Made by a program: the position numbers and the translations under genes. Source: an uncultured Castellaniella sp. (GTDB lineage Bacteria > Pseudomonadota > Gammaproteobacteria > Burkholderiales > Burkholderiaceae_B). From it: a stretch of DNA of 64,000 nt. The notes under the pieces were generated by a model, which searched no databases, had not been told where the DNA came from, and saw only the letters and a program-made list of their open reading frames with translations. Position 1 is the first letter of the stretch. Every line of letters begins with the position of its first letter. Positions 1 through 8,174 of this stretch are shown here, piece by piece. Location of the stretch: contig NZ_CALKHS010000003.1 in the NCBI RefSeq assembly GCF_937988725.1, forward strand, positions 248,001 to 312,000, written 5' to 3'.

Positions 1-599
1 GACGCCGGCTGGTGGTCGGCATCAGCGGGGCGACGGGCGCGCAGTACGCCATTCGCCTGCTCGAACTGGCCCGCGGCCAGGATGTCGAAACCCATCTGGT
101 CGTTTCCCCGTCGGGGGCGCTGAACATCCGCCATGAATTGGGCATGAGCCGCCAGGCGGTCCATGCGCTGGCGGATCGGGTCTACAGCCCGCGCGACGTG
201 GGCGCCACCCTGGCCAGCGGCAGCTTCGCCACGACGGGCATGGTGGTGGCGCCGTGCTCCATGCGCACCCTGGCGGCCGTGGCTCACGGCCTGTCCGACA
301 ACCTGATCACCCGGGCCGCCGACGTCACCCTGAAGGAACGCCGCCGCCTGGTGCTGATGGTGCGCGAGACCCCCTTCAATCTGGCGCATCTGCGCAACAT
401 GACCGCCGTGACGGAAATGGGCGGGGTGATCTTTCCGCCGCTGCCCGCCTTCTACATGCGGCCCGCCAGCCTGGACGAGATGATCGATCATACGGTGTGC
501 CGGGTGCTGGATCTGTTCGACATCCACGTCCCCGGCCCGCGCTGGGAAGGCATGGATACCCCGGAGGGACCCGCCGGGCGGTCTTCGGATACACTTTGA
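1..599 (+). CDS. ubiX: UbiX-type flavin prenyltransferase (5' end cut by window edge)
   Basis: UbiX/Pad1-family flavin prenyltransferases join dimethylallyl phosphate to FMN, giving the prenyl-FMN cofactor of UbiD-type decarboxylases used in ubiquinone synthesis and aromatic acid decarboxylation. The frame is open to the left edge and the first visible residues read RRLVVGISGATGAQYA, the usual N-terminal FMN-binding loop, so only the start codon and a few residues are missing. APCSMRTLA and the RETPFN and LRNMT segments follow, as in the family. The C-terminus runs about ten residues past the usual end. A GTG at 12 would start inside the conserved strand, so it is unlikely to be the true start. 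Confidence 0.93.
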   Translation, partial: RRLVVGISGATGAQYAIRLLELARGQDVETHLVVSPSGALNIRHELGMSRQAVHALADRVYSPRDVGATLASGSFATTGMVVAPCSMRTLAAVAHGLSDNLITRAADVTLKERRRLVLMVRETPFNLAHLRNMTAVTEMGGVIFPPLPAFYMRPASLDEMIDHTVCRVLDLFDIHVPGPRWEGMDTPEGPAGRSSDTL

Positions 600-630
600 C
601 AGGCCGTTCATCCCCTTCCCGACATCCGCA

Positions 631-1851
631 ATGATCAAAAAAGTTCCTGTTTCCCAGTTGTGCGTGGGCATGTATGTTCAGGATCTGGGGGGGTCTTTTC
701 TGGACCATTCCTTCTGGCGATCCAGCTTCCTGATCGCCAACGATCGCAAGCTGCAGAAATTGCAGAAATCCCGCCTGGAATGGGTGCTGATCGATACGGA
801 TCGCGGCGTGGACGTCCGGGAGACGGCGCAGGGCGCGCCCAGCCATCCCGACCATGCGCCCGCGGCCGCGGGCGCCGCGACGCGGCATCATGCGCCGGCG
901 CGGGCAGCCGCCTCCAGCGAACAGCAGGCTTTCGACGATGCCCGGGAAATCCTGGACGGCTCGCGGGAGCAGGTCAAGCAGCTGTTTGCCGAAGCCGAAC
1001 TGGGCAGCAAGATCGATTTGCAGCAGGTCCACGGGCTGGTGCAGGACATGGCCGACTCCCTGGACGGTCACCCCGACGCCCTGACCAGCCTGGCCCGCAT
1101 CAAGAAGGCGGACCAGTATCTGTATGCGCATTCCGTGTCGGTGGCGGCGCTGATGACTTCCCTGGCCCGCACCATGCGGCTGGCCGACGAGCACGTGCAT
1201 CTGGCGGGGATGGCCGGCCTGCTGCACGACATCGGCAAGGTCCGCGAGCCCGCCGAAGCCCCGGGCAAGATCGGCCGTCCGATCCAGCCGCCCCAGGAAC
1301 TCCTGCATCAGCATCCCGCCGCGGGCGCGGCGGTGCTGCGGGCCGACTCGTCCATTCCCTCCGAAGTCGTCGAAGTCTGCCTGCACCACCACGAACGCAT
1401 GGACGGCAAGGGCTTTCCGGACCAGTTGGCCGGCAAGCAGATCGGCCTGCTCTCGCGCATGGCCGCCATCTGCAACTACTACGATGAAATGACGTCCAGC
1501 CGCCCTTACCGCAAGGGCTGGGATCCCGCATTCACCCTGTTCAAGATGCTGAAATCCGAAGGCCAGTTCGACATGGACGTGCTGGGGGCTTTCGTGCGCA
1601 CCGTCGGCCGTTATCCGGTGGGATCCATCATCAGCCTGATCAATAGCGAACTGGGCCTGGTGGTGGCGCAGAACCGCGACTTGCCCGAGCAGCCGGTGGT
1701 CAAGGTCTTCTATTCCATCCGCTGGGCGCATGCGATTCCCGAACGCCGGGTGAATCTGGCCGAACCCGATTGCGGCAGCGCCGTGCTGCCGGTGCGCGCG
1801 CCGGTGGATTGGGCGCAGTCCGGCCTGCCCGTGCCGCCGGTGGTCGATTAG
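631..1851 (+). CDS. HD-GYP domain cyclic-di-GMP phosphodiesterase with N-terminal DUF3391
   Basis: Predicted cytoplasmic c-di-GMP phosphodiesterase. The N-terminal ~60 residues match the DUF3391 module often fused to HD-GYP domains, followed by an Ala/Pro/His-rich linker (about 65–95). The HD-GYP domain covers the second half: the metal-binding HD pair is at residues 199–200 in LLHDIGK, and the second histidine cluster HHHERMDGKGFP begins near 252. The signature tripeptide is changed from GYP to GFP, a tolerated variant, so activity is likely but unproven. The gene stands alone, 31 bases after ubiX, with no strong ribosome site. It ends 3 bases before a convergent transporter gene. Confidence 0.93.
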   Translation: MIKKVPVSQLCVGMYVQDLGGSFLDHSFWRSSFLIANDRKLQKLQKSRLEWVLIDTDRGVDVRETAQGAPSHPDHAPAAAGAATRHHAPARAAASSEQQAFDDAREILDGSREQVKQLFAEAELGSKIDLQQVHGLVQDMADSLDGHPDALTSLARIKKADQYLYAHSVSVAALMTSLARTMRLADEHVHLAGMAGLLHDIGKVREPAEAPGKIGRPIQPPQELLHQHPAAGAAVLRADSSIPSEVVEVCLHHHERMDGKGFPDQLAGKQIGLLSRMAAICNYYDEMTSSRPYRKGWDPAFTLFKMLKSEGQFDMDVLGAFVRTVGRYPVGSIISLINSELGLVVAQNRDLPEQPVVKVFYSIRWAHAIPERRVNLAEPDCGSAVLPVRAPVDWAQSGLPVPPVVD

Positions 1852-1854
1852 AGG

Positions 1855-3081
1855 CTAGCCGGCGCCCCGCGTCCGCCGCCCGATCTGGACGGCCAGGCCG
1901 ATTCCGAAGAGCGCCAGGGCGCTGGTCGCCACCCAGGTCCATCGCCAGTCTCCGCCCGCCTGATTGACGACCCAGGCGACCAGCGGGGGGCCGACGAACT
2001 GCCCCAGGGACGAACATTGCTGCATCCAGCCGATGGTGGTCGACGTGGTTTGAGGGCTGGGCGCCAGGGTCAGGGCCAGCACGAACAGGGTGGCCGGCAC
2101 CAGGCCGCCCACCAGGGAAAAGGTCAGCACCGCCAGGAATTGCGCCGTGGCCGGCAATTGGGCGCCGAAGGCGGCGTAGGCGCACAGGATCATGGTCCCC
2201 AGGCCCAGCGCCAGTAGATGCCAGGCCCGGACGCCGCGGTGCAGCAGGCGTCCGGCCGCCAGGTTGCCGATGGCGTTGACCCCGGCGACGATGGCCGTCA
2301 GCAGGCCGGCCGTGGTGCCGGTGATGCCCGCCGCGATATAGATCGTCGGCAGGAACCCGATGACGGCGATCCACTGGCTGGCGTAGGCGCCGAAGGTCAG
2401 GGCGACCAGCCAGACGTTCTGCGACCTCAGGGTCGCGCTCACCAGCGTCAGCGTGGCGGGGTGGGGCTGGTCGCCCCGCGCGGGGTCCGGCGGCACGATC
2501 GTCAGCGTCAGCAGCAGGCAGCCCAGCGTCAGGACGGCCAGCAGCAGCCACAGCAGCCGCCAGTCGCCCAGGCTCAGCACCCAGGACCCCGACAGCAGGA
2601 TGATGACCGTGCCCAGCGGCATGTAGCAGCCCCAGAGCCCCATGACCCGGCTGAGGCTTTCCGGCGGGATCAGCCGGCGGATCAGGGACGGCACCGGCAT
2701 GGCGACCATCAGGAAGCCGCAGCCCTCCACGGCGCGGCACAGCAGGACTGCGGCGGCGGAATCCAGCCAGGCGCCCAGGGCGGATGCCGCCGCCAGCGTG
2801 GCCAGCCCGATCAGGATGCAGCGGCGCAGGCCGATGCGCTCGGCCACCAGGCCGATCGGCAGGCCCAGCGCCATGCCGCCCATCTGTACCACGGACAGGA
2901 GAAAGCCGGATTGCACCAGGCTCAGTTGAAACTGCGCCTGCAGCTGCGGCAGGGCGGGGGGCAGTTTCCAGATGTGCAGGGCGGCGCAGATGCCGGTCAG
3001 CACCAGAAAGAAGGCGGCCCGCATGCCCGTGTCGACGGGTCGCGGGCCGGCGCGGTCGATGGGGGGCGGGGGAGCGCTCAT
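1855..3081 (-). CDS. MFS transporter (second gene of a two-transporter operon)
   Basis: Major facilitator superfamily permease of 408 residues with about twelve hydrophobic segments. The loop between helices 2 and 3 carries GLPIGLVAERIGLRRC, the MFS signature region. The frame is open much further upstream, but the ATG at 3081 overlaps the stop of the preceding transporter by four bases (ATGA) and gives a normal MFS N-terminus, so I chose it. Its overall pattern resembles CynX/NimT-type carriers, but the substrate cannot be read from sequence. Co-translation with the upstream MFS gene suggests two carriers used together or related substrates. Confidence 0.88.
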   Translation of the reverse strand: MSAPPPPIDRAGPRPVDTGMRAAFFLVLTGICAALHIWKLPPALPQLQAQFQLSLVQSGFLLSVVQMGGMALGLPIGLVAERIGLRRCILIGLATLAAASALGAWLDSAAAVLLCRAVEGCGFLMVAMPVPSLIRRLIPPESLSRVMGLWGCYMPLGTVIILLSGSWVLSLGDWRLLWLLLAVLTLGCLLLTLTIVPPDPARGDQPHPATLTLVSATLRSQNVWLVALTFGAYASQWIAVIGFLPTIYIAAGITGTTAGLLTAIVAGVNAIGNLAAGRLLHRGVRAWHLLALGLGTMILCAYAAFGAQLPATAQFLAVLTFSLVGGLVPATLFVLALTLAPSPQTTSTTIGWMQQCSSLGQFVGPPLVAWVVNQAGGDWRWTWVATSALALFGIGLAVQIGRRTRGAG

Positions 3082-4286
3082 CGGACAACCCGGCCTCGGG
3101 GCAGCCAGCGCCAGAACATCCAGGCCGCGACCAGGCCGATGCCGCCGATGGCCGTGATGCCGGTGGCCAGGGATGCCACGGCGGTCAGCCCCGACAGCAG
3201 CAGGGGACCGCCGCTGCCGCCCAGATCGGTGATCTGGCGCCAGAGGCCCAGAAAGACGGTGCGGCCTTCGCGGGGCGAGGCATCGGCCCCGATGGTCATG
3301 ATGATGCCCGAGCCGATGCCGTTGCCGAATCCCAGGACGATGCAGACCGCCAGCAGGCTGACGAAGCCGGTCGTCCAGGGCATGGCCAGCAGGCTGAGCC
3401 CCATGACCAGCATGCAGGGCAGGGCCACCCACAGGCGGCCGTGCTGGTCCATGACCTTGCCGGCGGGGTAGAACAGCAGCATGTCCACGCCGCCCATCAG
3501 GCCATAGACCAGAGCCGTGGTCGCGGCGTCCAGGCCGATGTGGTCGGCCCACAGCGGGATGACGATCTGCCGGCAGGCCCGCAACGCCGAGACCAGCGCG
3601 GTGGCGACGCCCAGCGTCAGGAGCACCCGGGCATGCCGGCGCATCATGGCCTTCATGCTGAGCGGGGGCGGGGTCGCGGCGGCGCCCGGTGCGGCGCGGG
3701 GTTCCAGGTCGGGGATGGCCAGCGAGACGGCGCCGGCCCCGAGCATGGCCAGCACGGACAGCCAATAGGCGCCTTGCAGGCCCATCAGATGAATGAAGGC
3801 GGCCCCCGCGAACGGGCCGATGAACAGGCCGATGCGCATGACGCCGCCCAGGGTCGACATGGCGCGGGCGCGCATGTGCAGGGGAACGGCCTCGATCAGG
3901 AAGGCCTGGCGGGCCAGCAGGAAGACGGCGCTGGAGACGCCGATCATCAGGACGCCGGCGCCGAAGATCCAGGGGTTGGGCGCCAGCAGACAGAGCGCCA
4001 GGCCGAGCAGGCTGACCGCCGCGGCTCCCACCATGGCCCGGCGTTCGCCGTATCGGGTGGCCAGGGCGGCGGCCGGCAGGTTGGCCAGGAGCGATCCGAT
4101 GCCCACCAGGGCGACGATCAGGCCGGCTCCGGCCGAACTGGCGCCCAGTTCGCGGGCGCTGAGGGCGAGCACCGGGAAGATGGCCCCTTCGCCCATGCCG
4201 AACAGCAGGGAAGGACCAAAGGCCGGCAGGGCGATCTGGCGCAGGCTGAAGGATTCTGGAGAGGCTGACACGCGATGGGACGTCAA
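3078..4286 (-). CDS. MFS transporter (first gene of the pair)
   Basis: Major facilitator family permease of about 402 residues with twelve predicted membrane segments, not closely similar to its downstream partner. The helix 2–3 loop reads ALATRYGERRAMVG. The only upstream start in frame is a TTG at 4286; a GTG five codons later (4271) is equally possible, and neither has a good ribosome site, so the N-terminus is uncertain by a few residues. It is transcribed away from the TRAP operon, and the 243-base gap between them must hold both promoters. The substrate is unknown. Confidence 0.85.
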   Translation of the reverse strand: MTSHRVSASPESFSLRQIALPAFGPSLLFGMGEGAIFPVLALSARELGASSAGAGLIVALVGIGSLLANLPAAALATRYGERRAMVGAAAVSLLGLALCLLAPNPWIFGAGVLMIGVSSAVFLLARQAFLIEAVPLHMRARAMSTLGGVMRIGLFIGPFAGAAFIHLMGLQGAYWLSVLAMLGAGAVSLAIPDLEPRAAPGAAATPPPLSMKAMMRRHARVLLTLGVATALVSALRACRQIVIPLWADHIGLDAATTALVYGLMGGVDMLLFYPAGKVMDQHGRLWVALPCMLVMGLSLLAMPWTTGFVSLLAVCIVLGFGNGIGSGIIMTIGADASPREGRTVFLGLWRQITDLGGSGGPLLLSGLTAVASLATGITAIGGIGLVAAWMFWRWLPRGRVVR

Positions 4287-4529
4287 AGGGTCAATTGACT
4301 ATTGTCGCATACGGCCGTCCGTCCTGCGGCGCGCGAACCCGCGCCGCGCAAGGAAATTGCGGGCCGTCCGCCCTGGCTGCGGGTTGCCGGCAGATTCGGT
4401 TCCCGAACCCAGTAAGCGTTATTACTGATTGCGCCGTTGTGGTGTTCACGAGACAATTCGCGCGCTCTCGCTGTTTACAAAACAGTACAAAAATCCGGGT
4501 TTACCATCAACTCATAGGGGCTCTCTCTC
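4287..4529. promoter_or_regulatory. Divergent intergenic region between MFS pair and TRAP operon
   Basis: No gene is seen here. The region is more AT-rich than its surroundings toward the right. It contains a perfect 10-base palindrome GTCAATTGAC (4290–4299) just upstream of the MFS start, and a spaced palindrome at 4471–4485 upstream of the TRAP binding protein. A likely ribosome site AGGGG lies about ten bases before the ATG at 4530. No convincing sigma-70 promoter pair could be fixed by eye. Confidence 0.45.
4471..4485. promoter_or_regulatory. Spaced palindrome, candidate operator for the TRAP operon
   Basis: CTGTTT-ACA-AAACAG is a perfect inverted repeat with 6-base arms and a 3-base centre, 45 bases upstream of the TRAP binding-protein start. 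Its size and position suit a dimeric regulator (for example GntR or LacI type), but no regulator gene lies next to it. The function is inferred from symmetry and position only. Confidence 0.4.
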
Positions 4530-5618
4530 ATGCAACGTCGTTCCTTCCTCAAGAAGGCCGCCTTTGGCGTGGCCGCCGGCGGCACCACCCTCGCCGCTCC
4601 CGTCTTCGCCCAGGATGCGCCCACCCTCCAGTGGCGCCTGGCTTCCAGTTTTCCGCGCAGTGCGGATGCCATCTACTCCGGCGGTGAAAACGTCGCAAAA
4701 TTCGTGTCCGAAGCAACGGGCGGGAAATTCCAGATCCGCGCCTTCCCCGGCGGTGAAATCCTGCCGGCGCTGGGCGTGCTCGATGGCGTGCAGAACGGCA
4801 CCGTCGAATGCGGCCATACCGCGTCCTACTATTACTTCGGCAAGGATCCGGCCCTGTGCTTCGACGGCGCCGTGCCTTTCGGCCTGAACACGCGCCAGTA
4901 CAACGCCTGGGTGCGCCATGGCGGCGGCCTGAAGGTCCTGCGCGACCTGTTCGCCAAGTTCAACATCGTCAATTTCCCCTGCGGCTACACGGGCACCCAG
5001 ATGGGCGGCTGGTTCCGCAAGGAAATCAAGACCGTCGAAGACCTGAAGGGCCTGAAATTCCGCACGGCCGCCTTCGCCGGCGCCGTGCTGATGAAGCTGG
5101 GCGTCGTCCCGCAGCAGATCGCGGGCGGCGACATCTATCCCTCGCTGGAAAAGGGCACCATCGACGCCGCCGAATGGATCGGCCCCTACGATGACGAGAA
5201 GATGGGCTTCCATCGGGTCGCGCCGTACTACTACTTCCCGGGCTGGTGGGAAGGCACGCTGCAGGTGTCCCTGTACGTGAACAAGGACAAATACGAGGCC
5301 CTGCCCAAGCACTATCAGGCCGTGCTGGACCAGGCGTCCGCGCTGGCGACCAACACCATGATCGCCACCTACGACGCCGAGAACCCCAACGCCCTGAAGC
5401 GCCTGATCGGCGAAGGCGCCAAGCTGCGGGCCTTCCCCAAGCCCGTCATGGACGCCTGCTACAAGGCCGCCAAGGACACCTACGCCGAACTCTCGGCCAA
5501 GGATCCCAACTTCAAGAAGATCCACGACGCCTACATGGGCTTCCGCGACCACGAAATTCCCTGGTTCCGGATCGCCGAAGGCAGCTTCGACCAGTACATG
5601 GCCACGGCAGCGAAATAA
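4530..5618 (+). CDS. TRAP transporter substrate-binding protein, TakP/DctP type
   Basis: Periplasmic solute receptor of a tripartite ATP-independent transporter. The 362-residue protein starts with a twin-arginine-like signal, MQRRSFLKKAAFGVAAGG, ending near VFAQ at about residue 28, so export may be by the Tat route. The mature part follows the DctP fold. The segment GTIDAAEWIGPYDDEK resembles the ligand-binding region of TakP-type receptors, which bind 2-oxo acids and related monocarboxylates with a cation. That ligand class is an inference from family resemblance. It is the first gene of a three-gene TRAP operon, separated from the permeases by a 122-base gap that holds a strong hairpin. 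Confidence 0.93.
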   Translation: MQRRSFLKKAAFGVAAGGTTLAAPVFAQDAPTLQWRLASSFPRSADAIYSGGENVAKFVSEATGGKFQIRAFPGGEILPALGVLDGVQNGTVECGHTASYYYFGKDPALCFDGAVPFGLNTRQYNAWVRHGGGLKVLRDLFAKFNIVNFPCGYTGTQMGGWFRKEIKTVEDLKGLKFRTAAFAGAVLMKLGVVPQQIAGGDIYPSLEKGTIDAAEWIGPYDDEKMGFHRVAPYYYFPGWWEGTLQVSLYVNKDKYEALPKHYQAVLDQASALATNTMIATYDAENPNALKRLIGEGAKLRAFPKPVMDACYKAAKDTYAELSAKDPNFKKIHDAYMGFRDHEIPWFRIAEGSFDQYMATAAK

Positions 5619-5677
5619 TCGCTTGCGCGCCTTGCGCCAGCCGTTTTCGGCTGGCCCGCATCGCCGGTCCGTGCATC

Positions 5678-5697
5678 AGCCCCCGCTTGCGGGGGCT
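5678..5697 (+). terminator. Hairpin between TRAP binding protein and permease genes
   Basis: A perfect 9-base-pair stem (AGCCCCCGC / GCGGGGGCT) with a TT centre lies 60 bases after the binding-protein stop. It is not followed by a T-run, so it is more likely an mRNA-stabilising or partial-termination element than a full terminator. Such an element would favour high expression of the receptor over the permease subunits. Confidence 0.5.
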
Positions 5698-5740
5698 TCT
5701 GCGTGTCCGGGGTTCTCTCATTTTTTGATTGGTTTTCACC

Positions 5741-6352
5741 ATGAATGCACTCCTAGCCCTGTCACGGGTGATTGACGCCGTCAATCGCCGCGTGGGCCAG
5801 GCCGTGACCTGGTTGATCCTGCTTGCCGTGCTCGTCAGCGCCACCAACGCGACGGTACGCAAGGTCTTCAACCTCAGTTCCAATGCCTGGCTCGAATTGC
5901 AGTGGTATCTGTTTGGCGGCGTTTTCCTGCTGGCCGCCGGCTATACCCTCTTGAAAAACGAACACGTCCGCGTCGACGTGCTGGCGTCCCACCTCTCCCG
6001 CCGGACCCAGCTCTGCATCGAGATCTTCGGGATCCTGTTCTTCCTGCTGCCCATGGCCGGCCTGATCATGTGGCTGTCCTGGCCGTTCTTCATGGACTCG
6101 TTCGTGAACCTGGAACAGTCCTCCAATGCCGGCGGCCTGATCCGCTGGCCGGCGAAGTTCCTGATTCCCATCGGCTTCGCCCTGCTGGTGGCGGCCGGCG
6201 TGTCGCACCTCATCAAATGCGTCGGTTGTCTGGCCGGACTGTGCCCCGATCCCCGGGATACGCACCCCGGCAAATCAGCGGAAGAGGAACTGGCCGACGA
6301 GATCGCCCGGGAAGCTGAACAGCGCGAGGCCGCCTCGCACGAGGAGCGCTGA
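5741..6352 (+). CDS. TRAP transporter small permease subunit (DctQ type)
   Basis: Small integral membrane subunit of the TRAP transporter, 203 residues with four hydrophobic segments. The early W-L-I-L-L helix and the WLELQWYLFGGVFLLAAGYT helix are typical of DctQ proteins. ATG 5741 is preferred over a TTG four codons upstream because it gives a normal start ahead of the first helix; the ribosome site is weak. The C-terminus has a charged, Glu-rich tail of about 35 residues after the last helix. Only two bases separate its stop from the large-subunit ATG, so the two permease genes are translationally linked. Confidence 0.92.
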   Translation: MNALLALSRVIDAVNRRVGQAVTWLILLAVLVSATNATVRKVFNLSSNAWLELQWYLFGGVFLLAAGYTLLKNEHVRVDVLASHLSRRTQLCIEIFGILFFLLPMAGLIMWLSWPFFMDSFVNLEQSSNAGGLIRWPAKFLIPIGFALLVAAGVSHLIKCVGCLAGLCPDPRDTHPGKSAEEELADEIAREAEQREAASHEER

Positions 6353-6354
6353 TC

Positions 6355-8100
6355 ATGGAAGCTTTGTTTCTTGCCTATATGGCGCCGATCATGTTCGGCA
6401 TGCTGGTCATCTTGCTGTTGCTGGGTTTTCCCGTCGCCTTCTCCCTGGCGGCCAACGGCATCCTGTTCGGCCTGATCGGCATCGATCTCGGCCTGCTGTC
6501 GCCGGCCTTGTTCCAGGCTCTGCCGCAACGCGTGTTCGGGGTCATGTCCAACGAGTCCCTGCTGGCCGTGCCCTTCTTCACCTTCATGGGGCTGATCCTG
6601 GAACGTTCCGGCATGGCCGAGGACCTGCTGGAAACCGTGGGTCAGCTGTTCGGCCCGCTGCGCGGCGGTCTGGCGATCGCGGTCATTCTGGTGGGAGCCA
6701 TGCTGGCGGCGACCACCGGCGTGGTGTCGGCCTCGGTGATTTCCATGGGTCTGATCTCCCTGCCCATCATGCTGCGCTATGGCTACGACAGGCGCCTGGC
6801 AACGGGCGTGATCGCCGCATCGGGCACCCTGTCGCAGATCATTCCGCCGTCGCTGGTGCTGATCGTGCTGGCCGACCAGTTGGGGCGGTCCATCGGCGAC
6901 ATGTACAAAGGCGCCTTCCTGCCGGGCTTCGCCCTGACCGGCCTGTACGTCCTGTACGTGGTGGCCATGGCGATGTTCCGGCCCAAGTCGGCGCCGGCCA
7001 TTCCGCCCGAGGCCCGCACTTTCGTGGAACCCAATGGCGGCCACGGCGTGCCTTCCCTGCTGGTGCTGATGGCCTTGTCCGTCGCCGTCGCCGTCGGCGG
7101 GGTCGAGTTCCTGCTGGACGATCAGGCCCACGTGGACGAACTGATCGTCACCAGCATCCTGCTGTGGGGCGCGGCGGCCTTCGTCATGGCGGTCCTGAAC
7201 AAGGTCCTGCGCCTGGGCCTGTTGTCGAAGATCGCCGAACGCGTCACCTTCGTCATGATCCCGCCGCTGGCGCTGATCTTCCTGGTGCTGGGCACGATCT
7301 TCATCGGCGTGGCCACCCCCACCGAAGGCGGGGCCATGGGGGCGGTGGGCGCCCTGATCATGGCCGTGATCAAGCGCCGGCTGAACCTGAAGCTGCTGCG
7401 CCAGGCCATGGACACCACCACCACGCTGACCTGCTTCGTGGTGTTCATCCTGATCGGCTCGTCGGTGTTCAGCCTGACGTTCCGCGGCGTCAACGGCGAC
7501 CTGTGGGTGGAACACCTGCTGACCGGCCTGCCGGGCGGGCAGATGGGCTTCCTGATCGTCGTCAGCCTGCTGACCTTCGCCCTGGCGTTCTTCCTGGACT
7601 TCTTCGAGTTGGCCTTCATCATCGTGCCGCTGATCGGGCCGGTGGCCGACAAGATGGGCATCGACCTGATCTGGCTGGGCGTCCTGCTGGCCGTGAACAT
7701 GCAGACGTCCTTCATGCACCCGCCCTTCGGCTTCGCGCTGTTCTACCTGAGATCCGTGGCGCCCAAGGAAGACTACAAGGACAAGGTCACGGGCAAGCTG
7801 ATCGCCAAGGTCACGACGGGCCAGATCTACTGGGGGTCGCTGCCCTTCATCGTCATCCAGATCATCATGGTGGTGGCCGTGCTGGCCTATCCGGGCATGG
7901 TGACGCACTACAAGGCGGATCGGCCCCAGATCAACATCGAGGACATCAAGATCGATCCCGGCAATTTCGGCGGCTACGGGGGCGGGGGCTACGGCGATGC
8001 CGCCGGCGCCTATGGCGGCGGTTCGGCGGGCGGCGACGCTCCGTCCGACGCCGCGCCGTCGACGCCGTCCGATCAGGACTACAACAATATGTTCAAGTAA
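6355..8100 (+). CDS. TRAP transporter large permease subunit (DctM type), with extended C-terminus
   Basis: Large membrane subunit that forms the ion-coupled translocation path of the TRAP system. At 581 residues it is well above the roughly 430 of classical DctM proteins. The extra length comes from a central insert around residues 210–280, with additional helices, and from a C-terminal tail. After the last hydrophobic segment the protein ends with about 60 residues, including a Gly/Tyr-rich stretch (GGYGGGGYGDAAGAYGGG) and an acidic Ser/Pro/Asp end. The long DctM form occurs with TakP-type receptors. The Gly-rich tail looks disordered and its role is unknown. A strong terminator follows. 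Confidence 0.92.
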   Translation: MEALFLAYMAPIMFGMLVILLLLGFPVAFSLAANGILFGLIGIDLGLLSPALFQALPQRVFGVMSNESLLAVPFFTFMGLILERSGMAEDLLETVGQLFGPLRGGLAIAVILVGAMLAATTGVVSASVISMGLISLPIMLRYGYDRRLATGVIAASGTLSQIIPPSLVLIVLADQLGRSIGDMYKGAFLPGFALTGLYVLYVVAMAMFRPKSAPAIPPEARTFVEPNGGHGVPSLLVLMALSVAVAVGGVEFLLDDQAHVDELIVTSILLWGAAAFVMAVLNKVLRLGLLSKIAERVTFVMIPPLALIFLVLGTIFIGVATPTEGGAMGAVGALIMAVIKRRLNLKLLRQAMDTTTTLTCFVVFILIGSSVFSLTFRGVNGDLWVEHLLTGLPGGQMGFLIVVSLLTFALAFFLDFFELAFIIVPLIGPVADKMGIDLIWLGVLLAVNMQTSFMHPPFGFALFYLRSVAPKEDYKDKVTGKLIAKVTTGQIYWGSLPFIVIQIIMVVAVLAYPGMVTHYKADRPQINIEDIKIDPGNFGGYGGGGYGDAAGAYGGGSAGGDAPSDAAPSTPSDQDYNNMFK

Positions 8101-8134
8101 TCGGCAGCGCGCCGGCTTGCGCCGGCGTCATGCC

Positions 8135-8174
8135 ATGCCCCGTCCCGGGATTCCGGGGCGGGGCATTTTTATTT
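8135..8174 (+). terminator. Rho-independent terminator of the TRAP operon
   Basis: ATGCCCCG-T-CCCGG, GATT loop, CCGGG-G-CGGGGCAT, then TTTTTATTT. The stem is 14 pairs with one T·G wobble and a T-rich tail on the plus strand, 34 bases after the permease stop. The tail overlaps the last codons of the convergent regulator gene. A smaller hairpin (CGCCGGC-TTGC-GCCGGCG) sits just before it. Confidence 0.85.

Noticed and set aside
376..1731. Long minus-strand open frame opposite the HD-GYP gene
   Set aside because: It is the antisense shadow of a gene with clear domains. High GC makes such long empty frames common, and the translation is low-complexity with no motif.
5941..7908. Gln/His/Asp-rich minus-strand frame opposite the TRAP permeases
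   Set aside because: The composition is the mirror of hydrophobic membrane helices on the plus strand; no independent evidence for a gene.
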